The notes below the pieces were generated by a model. The model was not told where the DNA came from and did no database searches. It worked only from the letters and a program-made list of their open reading frames with translations. A stretch of 50,439 nt of DNA from a virus: IMG/VR virus record IMGVR_UViG_3300010388_000249, positions 1 through 50,439 of that record; one strand, written 5' to 3'. The position numbers were made by a program, and so were the translations under genes. This document shows, piece by piece, positions 8,304 to 20,600 of this stretch. The first letter of the stretch is position 1; each line of letters starts with the position of its first letter.

Positions 8304-8586
8304 AATGGTCAATTGTCTTGAGACTACTAACTGGCATTTTCCATACTGTTCTTCGTTCTACTCCTTTTGACTGAGCAAACTGTTTAACATTACAATTTAC
8401 ACAGACATGATACACTTGATTCGAAACTCTATCAGGTGCGATTGATCCTTTAGCTCGAGTAAACACGCTTCCGCAGCAATCGCACCGTAAAATAATAATT
8501 GTTTTCTTTCGAAAGTAAGTGTGAGAGTTTCCTAACTTACTAGTTCGAGTGTACTCTGTAGTAACATATTCAGTATTAATAATCAT
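8299..8586 (-). CDS. Zinc-ribbon-like hypothetical protein
   Basis: 95 aa with two Cys pairs, CDCC (in LRCDCCGSVFTR) and CVNC (in YHVCVNCNVKQFAQ), separated by about 28 residues, as expected for a treble-clef or zinc-ribbon knuckle. The tail SKGVERRTVW is basic. HNH/endonuclease VII-type proteins share this fold, but no clear catalytic His-Asn-His is visible, so only metal binding and possible nucleic-acid contact are suggested. Confidence 0.55.
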   Translation of the reverse strand: MIINTEYVTTEYTRTSKLGNSHTYFRKKTIIILRCDCCGSVFTRAKGSIAPDRVSNQVYHVCVNCNVKQFAQSKGVERRTVWKMPVSSLKTIDHL

Positions 8587-8619
8587 ACAGTATTTACATT
8601 AGGATTATAAAATTTTTTT

Positions 8620-8627
8620 GATAAATA
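8620..8627 (+). promoter_or_regulatory. T4-type late promoter GATAAATA
   Basis: GATAAATA on the plus strand, 39 bp before the start of the giant adhesin gene; AGGAG (8651-8655) is the ribosome binding site. Confidence 0.6.
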
Positions 8628-8666
8628 TTGTAAAATAACATGTTTACCGCAGGAGTGTAACTTAAA

Positions 8667-11600
8667 ATGACAAAAAAGATAATCAACATTGGGGTTGAAG
8701 GTAACGACGGAACCGGCGATAGTATTCGCGGTGCATTTACTAAAGTTAATGAAAATTTTAGTGAGTTGTATGGTGCATTTGGTATTGAAGGTAAAATCAG
8801 TATTAGTGATTTAGCCGACGGACCAGAAATTGACCCTAATACTAATCTTGCCTATAGTCCGGATCAAATACTTATGGCAAATAGCACCGGAGATAGGTTA
8901 ATTGCTCGTAGTATCGCAGGTGGTGCTAACATAGAAGTTTCAATACTAGATTCAGGTGAATTAAGTATTTCAGCTCCTAATACTCAAATATCATCAGATC
9001 AATTACCAAAACTATCATATCCATTTAACGCAAATTTAAAGACAATTGCAAATTTACCATATCCGGATCAATCAGCAGTTGATTTATTTAATGCAACATG
9101 GAGCGGTCAGTCAATAACTGCAGACATTAATAGTTTACCAGTAACTGTTGGGTATGCATCACAAAATTTCCTAAGTGTTTACAACGGAGCAATCGCATAT
9201 AAAGATGCAGATGGAAACATAGTACAACCGTCGCTTGCATCAGCGCCTGATCAAGTTGATACAACAAGCGTAGATTATGATCCTGCATTAACTGGTAATT
9301 ATTTAACAACGTCTTTAGTACCTCGTAAAGATTTAGTATATCGAGGTGGCGATACTATGACAGGACCGTTATACCTTAGCAATCATCCGTCGCCGCTAGC
9401 TGGTATTACTTCAAGTGATCCTGCTGACTTACAAGCTGCTACTAGATATTATGTTGATAATAAAACATTTTCAAGTAACATTAACTTATATGTGTCGACT
9501 AGTAGTGGTGATGACTTACAAACAAATACTCCATCTGGAAAAGAAGGTCGTAACTGGAATTATTCATATAACACAATTGGTGCAGCATTATTACATGCTC
9601 AATCATTAATTGATTTAGCAAGTCAAGAACCAGGTCCATATAAGCAGCGTATATCTTATACTGATAATGCTGATTTATACTTTTCAACAATTCAAAAAGT
9701 TTCGTTAACTGGTGGTAATTCAATTGGATCAAATAGCGAAGGGTTTATTGCAGCATACGATTTATTACAAGCTAATCGGGCGTTTATCCAAGCAGAGACA
9801 ATTGCATATATCAATAAAAAATATGTTAATTCGTTTTCATATATTGAAAAAGATCTTAAAGATACGATAGACAAGTTAATCACTGCAGTTGCTGATGATT
9901 TAATGTTAGGTGCAGTAGAAAGTCCTACAGGTAATGCACAACTAAATTATAAGTCATATTGGTTTGCAAATGAATACTTAAAAACACATTTAGATAGTAA
10001 TGAGTTAATTCAGTGGAAATCAATAATTGAATTTGTTAAGACTCAAATTATTGATTTTTCTTATAGTGTTAGTAATGTTCAAAAATATACAAAATCGATA
10101 GTACAGGCGTTATGCTATGATTTTTTGTTTGGATCTAATTACCAAAGTATACAAACTGGTATATCATTTAACAATTCAAACACTGGATTAACTGCTAATC
10201 AATTATCTTCAATAATAGTGCAAAATCCAATTGCTATTACGTCTGCTGATTATAGCGGTACATCGATGACAATTAGTTTTGAAACACAAACTGTTAATTT
10301 ATTCCCAGAAAACAGCCAAATTATTATTAATTGTACGTTTACTAAATCAACATCTGTATCATTGACAAATATTAGTGCAATTGTTACTGCATCAACCTTA
10401 TCAAGTGTTACTTTTAATTCAAGTGCATTTTCAACTACTGGGTCTTATACAGTAAGCGGATATTTTGATAGATTTAATCTAATTAATCAGTTATTAACAA
10501 TTACAGAAGTTAAAAATAACGATACAATTACAAATTCGATTAAATCAAATGCAGAGTTAATTGCGTCAATTGCATCAACCGGTGTTATACCAGTTCCTGT
10601 AATGCCATCACTTACTAATGCGCCGGAATTGTATGACACGTTAAGCTATGCTAATGCAAAAGAGTTATTAATAACAAATATATCATTTATACAATCAGAA
10701 GTAGTTGCATATTTAAGTGCAGAATTTCCATTAGCAACTTATGATAGAGCATTATGTTTGCGTGATGTAAAATATGCAGTTCAAAGTATTGCATATGATG
10801 CAATTTATGGCGGTAACAGCCAAAGTTTTTATTCTGGATTACAAATTAAAAACTTTATTGTTAATCAACTGCCTACTGTATCGTCAGTATCGTCAGATGC
10901 ATGTAAGGCTGCAATTGCATACATTAATGTGTTAGCTCAATCAATTATACAAAATATTCCAGTAGGAACTGTTTATCAGCAATCAATTAAACAGTATCGT
11001 AATAATTCATTAACTGGCGGTGTAATTGCATCTTTGTCAATATCAACAAGTGTTAATACTATTGTTAGATTAGTGTCGTTAGCGCCTAGCACTCCAACTA
11101 ATGTTACACTTAGTGTTAACACTGCTGGGTTAATCACTGCAAGTAGTGCAGTGTCATCGTTAGCAATTGGCCAATCAGTTACAATTAGTGGTACTAATAC
11201 CGGAGTAGGATCTATCCCTACAGGGATTTATTACATCATTGATACTAATGGATCATCTACGTTCCAACTGTCAGATGCCGTCGGCGGCACTGCATTAGTA
11301 ACAGGTGCAGGATCATTAATTGGGTTATCGTATTCGTTTGGACCATTTGAATCATATGCTAAAACTGCTCGTAAATCTATTAGTGATACAGTTAATCTTA
11401 AAATTCCGTCATATACTACAACTAGTGATATAAACGAAACTGACGGATTTGCAAAGACTACAGTTCCATGGTTTATTGATCATTTTTATCCAGTAATTAA
11501 CGATTTAAACGATTTAAACAATTCAAACAAGTTGGGTCAAATTACAGAGTTGTTCGATTTTATTAACACTACCATTACTAACGGCGTATATCCAGAAGAT

Positions 11601-14600
11601 CTTCCACTGTATCCAACATCTATATTATCAATTTATGATGATATTACAAAAGAAGAGTTAGCAGCTGCAAGATTAGCAATTACAAATTCAGTTTTTGGAA
11701 TAATTAGCGATATTGAAACAGCAAGAAGTACAGTAATAGTTGCAGATATTGAGTTATACAGACAATATGTAAAAGATGTAATTATTGCAGTATGCTATGA
11801 CATTACATTTGGTGGGTCGTCAGCTACCTATTCGGCTAGAAGTTACTTAACTACTGCAATTGACACAAGTCCATTAACATTAGTTACTGATATTAAATCG
11901 GCAGTAAAAGTGGCAGCAAATGTTGCATTGCAAGTAGCAACTATTGCAGATCTTACCCATTTTACAGTAAATGTACCTCATAAAACAAGCGGATCTGTTA
12001 CGTTTTCAATAGGAACAGTAACTGGGTTAGTTGCTACGTTAACTTCAGGGGTTGCTACTATAACATTAACAACTGGAAATTTAACAGGTGTAAATGCAGG
12101 TGATGTGTTAGTCCAAACTGCCGGCACAGGTGAATTTGGTATTCACCCAATCGAATTGCTTATTAATGATGCGTTTGTATCGTCAATTGATGATGCATCA
12201 TTTGAATTGTTCCAAGATACTATTCCATATGTATCAGCAAGTGCGTTAAGAGATACAATTATTAATAATAAAACTATTATTACTAATGATACGGTTCGAT
12301 ATGTTAAAGCTAATTTCTCAGGCGGGTTTAAATACAACGAAACATTGTGCTATCGAGATATTGGATCAATAATAAACGCGTCATCTATCGATCTTATAAC
12401 AGGCGGAACATGGCAATCGATTACTGCAGGTAAAAGTTTTTATAAAAACGCTAGTGGTATTTTAGTTGCATCGGGTGCTCAACGGGTACAATCAATTGAC
12501 GGAATTGAGTTTGCTAAAGACTTAGCAAATCAAGTTCTTAATAAACAAAGTCGCACTAGATATCAAACATTAGTTTCTCAAAAATTATCAATTTCAGGTA
12601 ATGCTAATTTACCAAGTACATCAATTAATGTAGGTAGAGTTGGTGATACTAGATTATCATTAACTGTTTCAGCATTAGCTAAAACTACGTTTAATGCTAA
12701 TATTGAGTTAATGATTAGTATTGTTAAAAATGGTATCGGTAATGCGCCAGCGTTAGTAACATCAATGTTTGGTTCAGGATTATGGCACATTGCGGTACAA
12801 AATGGCGGCAACGGAAATGTAGATCAAGGAAAACCTAATAATATTGATTTATTTCCAGCTAAGATTATTTCAGGTGTAGGTAAAGACAGCACTAATGTTG
12901 CAGCATCTACCGCCGCAGCTACTATTGTAAAATATGTTGCAGGACAAGATACTGCGTTAACAATTGTAGCAGTAACTGATTCAACCCATTTTACAGTCTC
13001 TATACCTCATAAAACAAGTGGATTTATTACATTTGCAGTTGGTTCTCAATCAGAATTAACAGCAACACTAACTGCAGGCAGCAGAGAAGTAACGTTAACT
13101 TCGGGAACAGTATCGTCGTTAAATATTGGAAAAACTCCTGTTAAAACATCAGATACCGGTGAGTTTGGAGCTATACAAATAGCAAGTGTTGATAGTATTC
13201 AAGTTCGATTAATTCGTCCTGAATTTTTCACATTATACGAAGAAGTAGAATTTGGTGAAACTGTTCGTGATTTACATATTACATTATTTGTAGAAAGCGG
13301 AATTTACTATGAAGATTATCCGTTACGGTTGTCTCCAAATATATCAATTAAAGGTGATGAATTCCGTAGAACAATTGTCCGTCCTAAAGATCGTATAAGT
13401 CAAAGTCCATGGCGTAAAGTGTTTTTCTATCGTGATGCAATTATTGATGCATTAGAGGTAGGGATTGTTGACTACGACGGAACAAATTATGCTCCGACTG
13501 GTATTTCAGCATCAATAAGCGGTGTTACTTCAAAAATTACAGTTACATTAACTGGTCTTGACCAATCCGGTAACACAGTTGGTTATCAAGCATTACTAAG
13601 TTGGGTTGGCAAAGTATTTGCTGATACTAATGTAACCAATGGTAATGCAAAACGTGGTAAGGCAGTAGTTGATTCAGTAAGTGGCAACACTATGAATTGT
13701 ACAGTAATTTACCCATTTGATGGTGAAGCACGACTATTTGCATCAACCGAATGGAAACTGTTTAGCACAAAAAATTATGGGTACCATTACTTAACAGACC
13801 CAGCTGATCCAACTAGTCAAGCTAAAAACAATAAAGATATTGACGTATTTTTGTGTAATGAAGGTAACAGAATTGTAGGGTTAACATTCCAGGGCCAAGG
13901 CGGCTTTGCGATGGTTTTAGATCCATCTGGTAATATTAAAACTAAATCGCCATACATTCAAGAATGTTCTAGTTTTTCACAAAGTAATAATTATAAACGA
14001 TTTGCTGGTGGTCAATATATTGACGGGTTTGCAGGAAGATTATATGGTGTAATTAAAGCAGTTGCCGATAACGGTATTACTGTAACAGTAACCGGCGCAG
14101 TTAATAGTGGGTTAGATGTTAGACCGCCACAAGCGCCGTGTTCGTTTTATGTACGTGGAAAACGTTATCAAATTGACGATGTAGTAGAGTTTAATCCTAC
14201 AACACGAACAGTAGTGTTAACTTTAGATAAAACAACAACATATTTGTATGATCCAATTAGTCAAGCAATTGTATTTGATTTACAAAAAACAAGACGTGAT
14301 GTGCAGTATGTAATTGATGCAGCTGCTGCGGATTTAGCGTTAGGAACTACGTATCGATCAGTACATGCAGGGCGTCGATTCTTAGCATCGTATTCTAGTT
14401 TATTAATTGGGTCATTGCAAGATTTAACAGTAGCAGGTATTAACCGAGCTGCAAGTCAATCTGCATTATCAGTTAATAGCACGTTTATGAGCAACATTGG
14501 AATTATGACAGCAATGTTGTTAACTGGTGCTAGTGCTGAACCGGTAATTACGTGGCCAACGTTAACATCAGGTACTGGATATGCAAATAAAAATTTAGCA

Positions 14601-17600
14601 AGAGCTATTATTCAAAATAATAGAAAATTTATTATTTCTGAAATTAGTGCTTATATTTCTGAAACAGAAGTGCTAAGTAACTTTCCAAAATATAATGTAT
14701 TAACTAGCGAACGTGATATTGGTTATATTATTGATTCAGTAACATACGATTTGTTGTTCGGTGGAACTAGCCAAACATATAGCAGTGCATTTGCATTCTA
14801 TAACAACGGCACATCGTATGTGCCAAGTGTGTCATCAATTTGTGTTAAAGTGTTTACTCGTTTAAAAGCAATTTTACCTTACATTGTAACTGGACAAACT
14901 GTTTGGGGTGTATCTAGTAAAACATCAGGAAATTCAGAAATCCAAAATGTGTCTGCACCATCTGGTGTTAATTTCCAAACTACATTAGATCCATTATTTG
15001 ATTTATTACTTGATTACATTACAGATGGTGTATTTACTCCATCCGCTACTCAAAGCTGTAAAGCTATATCTGCAACAATTAGCGGTACTCAATCCGGGTA
15101 TAGTGTAGGTGATTTACTCACAGTAGGCGGTACGTCGGTAATTGCGTATGTTTCAGAAGTATCAGCTGCTGGTGCAGTTACTGAAGTTAACTTTAAAGGT
15201 CCTGGAGCATATGCAGGTACATTCCTTACTAACCAATCATTATCTGCATTAGTTACTACCTCAGGTGGGTCAGGAACAGGTGCACGGCTAACTTTAGTAG
15301 TTGGTCCTGAAACGTTCCCAACTATAACAGATACTGCATATACAAATGCAATCAGTTATTCAACAATAACAACTATTGCTAACGATGTAGTTAATTATTT
15401 AAGTAACGGTGCTGATCAACAAATTAACATAGAGATGGGCGGTAACCGTTCTATGCTAGCTAACGATTTTGCTATGTTTAATGATTTAGCATACGGTATT
15501 TTAGCAAACAACGGTGCATTTACTGAACAAGTATGTACATTTACATATTATGCACATACTGGGTTTTGGGCAAATAATGGTAGTAACTTAAGAGGCGTAG
15601 GATGTTCAAATTCGTTTGGTAATTATGGATTAAGAGCATCAGGGTTTGACGTTACTGAATTACCAGACAGTGTTAATCTTGCAAACCATATGATACAAAC
15701 TGCGCGTGTTTATAAACAAGGTTCGGTTATTGATAAAATGGTGCCAACTGTAACAGTTCCAGCAACTGAGTTGTGGATTATTGGTTATGATTATATTCCA
15801 ACTAACGGTTCAGTTTTAGAAATTGATCATTCAGTTAGCGGTGATGGGATTGTGTCGTATATTATTTCGTCTGTACAATATACAACTATTCAAGTGTTAA
15901 ATCAGATTGTACTTAAATTAAATTTAAGTTCGTCGGGTGATGGCGGCACATCGTCAACTGGATTAAAAACAGCGTTATATCATAGTCAGCTTGTAACAAT
16001 TCGGTCAACTAACAGTTTTAAATTTAATAATATTGATAACGTTAGACCGACTAGACCGTCAACTGCATTACAATATAATGATAATTTAAATGCAGTATAC
16101 AGGGTTGTTTCATACAACTTGTCAGAATCTACCGGCGATACGCTGCTTAATAATATAGCAATTTTACAAAGTGATAACGCATTTAACTATTATTCAGTTT
16201 CAACTGACACTAGTCATATAACAAATTGTGACCCGGAATCAGACATTACAGCAACAATTATCACCGGAACTAATTCAAGTACTACTATTACAGTTAACAG
16301 TTTAGCGTCAGGAACTGCAATTGTAGCAGGACAAAGTATTGCTGGTATTGGGTTTAGCGACCATACAGTAGCGTCAGTAACTGGCCCAGCAAGTGGAGAG
16401 TATACAGTAGTGTTAAGTGCAGTGCCGTTAACTACACCCTATGGCGTAGTTAGTTTTTCTACAAAAACACAAGGTTCAAAAGTTAATGATATAAAAATTG
16501 CAGTAAATCAAATTTCAAATTTAGCGTCAATTGATCAAATTAATAGAGGAACTTATGTTACTGCATGGAATGGACGACTACATCGTGTTTTAAAATATGT
16601 ACCGGCTGTGTTTGCCGCAACCGGAACTTTAGAAACATGGACTGCAGGAACAAACACGTTAATAGTAACTAGTGTAACTGGAACAATTGATAATAATTCA
16701 ATAATTGTAGGTAGAAATAGTGGATCTGATGCTACTATTGAATTCCACGGTGAAGTTGCGTCGTCAACATTTGATGCAGGTACTGAAAGAACTACTATCA
16801 TTGTTAAAGCAGGGACTGGTACTGTAGTAGGTAGTTTATCAACTGGTGCTATTTTTACATTTGGTGTATCAACTAACAGTTATATTAAAATTTCTCCAAA
16901 TGCAATAATTAACAATAACACTGTCGGTACTGCAATTACATCAATGATATTTGAATCGTCAAATGTAGTTGACACTAATTATTTTCAAACATTTAAAATT
17001 CCGTATAGTAAAAACACTTCACTACCGGTAGTTAATAGTTATGTATCAGTTGCAGGTGCAAGTACTACTTCGTATAATGGTTCATATCAAGTTACTGCAG
17101 TAACTGATCAAACATCAATTACAATTGGTTCTGCATCGGGATATACAGTAGGTATGGTTGTAACTTTCCAAATTTTTGTTACTACAATTTCTGGTAATAA
17201 AACATTTAGAACTACAACTGCTCATAAATTAAACGTTGGTGATTTAGTAACATTTAAAGAAACATCAGCTACATATGGGGTAGTTGCTGCAACTTCGTAT
17301 TATGTTAAAACAGTTAGTTCAACTAGTGGAGTTATTGATAAATTTACGGTGTCAACATCATTAGTGTCGCTTGGTGTACCGGGTGCTGAAAAAACTGATT
17401 TTTTTAACGGTATAAATTTGTCATTAGAAATTAATACTCCGGTATCTACAAATTCACATATGAGTACAGCAACTAATAATGCAATTATTCAATCAATTAA
17501 CGGTAACACATTAGTAGTAAGTCCGTCATGTTGGGCACCTGAAGGCGCTCCAATTAGAGCAACTATTGCAGCAACTGTTCTTTCAATTGAAATAACATAT

Positions 17601-20600
17601 CCAGGTAGTGGGTATGCATCGGCACCTAAGTTAGAAATTATAGAAGGAAGTCCGACATTAGTTGCAACTGCAGTGTGTACTATTTCTGAAGGAAAAATTA
17701 ATCAAGTTACCGTAGTTATAAAAGGTTCGGGATATGTATCACCGCCAAAAGTAAAAATTACTGCATCTGCCGATACTAACCAAGAGGATCCGGGTTATTC
17801 AGAAGCAATATTAACAGTAGTATTATCAACTCCTGTATATAAAGATTCAACATCGACATCAGGTATTACTTCTTCTACTGTAACGCTGTTATATCCATCA
17901 GATCCGGGCACTTTTGATGTTAATGAAGTAAAATCAATCTCTGATAGTACAATTACAACTGGAAATTCATACGCCGGAACTATTAATGGAATAGCATATG
18001 CAGCAACGACAGGATATCTAGTAACATTTACATTTAATGCGTTAACATCTGCTCCAACTGCAGGGTCATGGTATAAAGTTTCAGGCAATAGCAACAATTT
18101 GTATAACGGTCTTGTTCAAGTAATATCAAACGGTTCTACTACTTCTGCAACAGTGTTTTATCCATATGATCCAGGAACACCTGGCACGTTTGTAGGTGAT
18201 ACAACATCAATAACTAAATCTACTACTTCTGCAACATCGTCAAGTTTAGGTATTAGTAAACCATTTAGTACAGAATCTGCATATACATTTGCAATTGGCT
18301 ATCCGTCAAATGTTGGCGGGCAAGTGACAACACGGATTAGTACTTGCCGTGCAACAGGACATGATTTTTGTGATATTGGTACCGGTGGATATAGTACAAC
18401 AAACATTCCATATTCGATCTATGGTGATCCATCGTTAAGTAGACAAGTATCACACGAAACATTAGACGAGGGAGTAGGACGTTGCTTCTATGTATCAACT
18501 AACCAAGATGGTATCTTTAGAGTAGGACGGTTCTTCTCCGTAGACCAAGGAACTGGTATTGTAACACTTAGTTCAAAAATGGCATTGTCAAACGTACAAG
18601 CATTTGGTTTCTCAGGCGGTGGTGCTGTTGTAAATGAATTTTCAACAGACTCAACAATGACGGATAATTCATCTAACAAAGTACCAGTTGAAAGTTCAGT
18701 ACGTGGATATATTGATAAACGTTTAGGATTAGATCACGGTGGATCACCAATTCCGGTAACTACTGCAATCGGTCCTGGATTTATGCCATTGAATGGTTCG
18801 TTATCAATGACTGCTAATTTAAAAATGGGCAGTCATAGTATTACTGGTTTAGAATATCCAGGATCGGATGACTCTGCAGCAGCAAATGTATTATATGTCA
18901 ACAATAAAGTTGCTAGTAAAAGTAATATACATCAATTAATTGATACATCAATTGTAACTCCGACAACTTCACAAGTACTAGTGTTTGATGAAACGTTAGA
19001 ATTAGCTACATCTCCTCCCACACTTGGAGGATGGGTTAACAAAACAATTGTAGGTCATGTTACAGTTGCATATGATACAACAGAACAGACATTAACCTCA
19101 ACTATTGGATCTGAAAAAATAGTTAATAGTATGGTTAGTGCAAGTGCAGCTATTGAACAAAGTAAATTATCGTTAACTGCTGCATCAACTAGAACTAGCA
19201 GTACTAGTATTTTACAGGCAGATTTAGGAGTTGCAAGTTTTAATAATAAAGTGTTTACATCAACTAGCGGATGGGTTGATTTAGCCGATTCTGATTCTAA
19301 TACAACCGGTGTGTTATTAGATAAGTTGCAGTATATCTCATCTAAAACATTGTTAGGTAATTTATCAAGTGCATCTGCACATGTAACTACAGTTACTCCT
19401 GGTGCAATTGTTACAGACGGTGATGGTATTAAAAATGCATCTTTTACTAGTCAAGGTGCAATGAGTGTTAAATCGATCGATTCAATTACTGGTGCTAGAA
19501 CATATGAAGTTATCCCATATACATCAACTGGTGGGGCAAGCAGTGTAGTTCAAACTGATGCATCAGGTGCTATCGACGCTACTAGTTTAAAAATTGATAG
19601 TAAGAAGATAATTGATACTACTTCTAGCTCAAAATCAGTTCAATTATATACATTTAGTGGTGCAGAGTTTTTATCAGCAACTTCGAACAGTAGTACTAGT
19701 GCAGCTGATACTGTTATTTCAGTAACTACTATAGAAACTACTACTAACAACGGTATGGTAAAAACTACTAATTTAACAACTGGTGCAGCAGCAACAGCCG
19801 GGTTAATTACAGGTGATTGGTCTATTACTACTGGTAGTAGAATTAGTTTAACAGCTGGGTCAACGGAAATTTCTGCAAATGGATTTTTAGCAAGTAATGA
19901 ACGTGTAAAAATACGTCCATCATTAGCTTTAGATTTTGCAAATAGTAGAACATTAGATCCGCGGGTAGCATTTACTCGTGCATCAGTTGCAACTTGCTAT
20001 AATGCACAAGGTGCATTAGTAACAGTAGCAAGTAATCAACCAAGATTTGATTACGATATAGATGGGGTTTCTAAAGGGTTATTAATTGAAGAACCTCGTG
20101 AGAATTTATTAAAATTCTCAACGTTGTTTGTAACTGGTACTGGAAATTGGACACAAACTAACTTTACAACATCAGCAGTGGTTACTAATGCAGCACCGAC
20201 TAAAGGATCAGCTACACAATTTACATCTGCAGCAGCATACGAAGGAACATTGTCAATCCAACTAGCCGGTCTTAGTACTGTTGCATCATATGCGTTTTCA
20301 ATATGGGCTAAATCAGTTAGCGGAACTGCTACTGTTAGCGTATCGTTAGATAATGGATTATCATTTAAAACAATGAACATTACAACAACAATGACTAGAT
20401 ATAGTTTCCCTGAAATTAAAGCAAGCAACCCATCTGCAAGTGTGTATACATTAATAATTAAAATTCCAGTTAATTCTAGTACGGTATTATGGGGTGCGCA
20501 GCTTGAGCAAGTTGCATCAGGTAGTACAGTATTTGCTACCACATATATTAAAACAGATTGGGAAACTACATCAACTTCAACTGTTACAATATCTACTGGT

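Noticed and set aside
7930-8304. A 124-codon plus-strand frame
   Set aside because: It is the antisense of the Lys/Pro-rich gene, which has a late promoter and a ribosome binding site.
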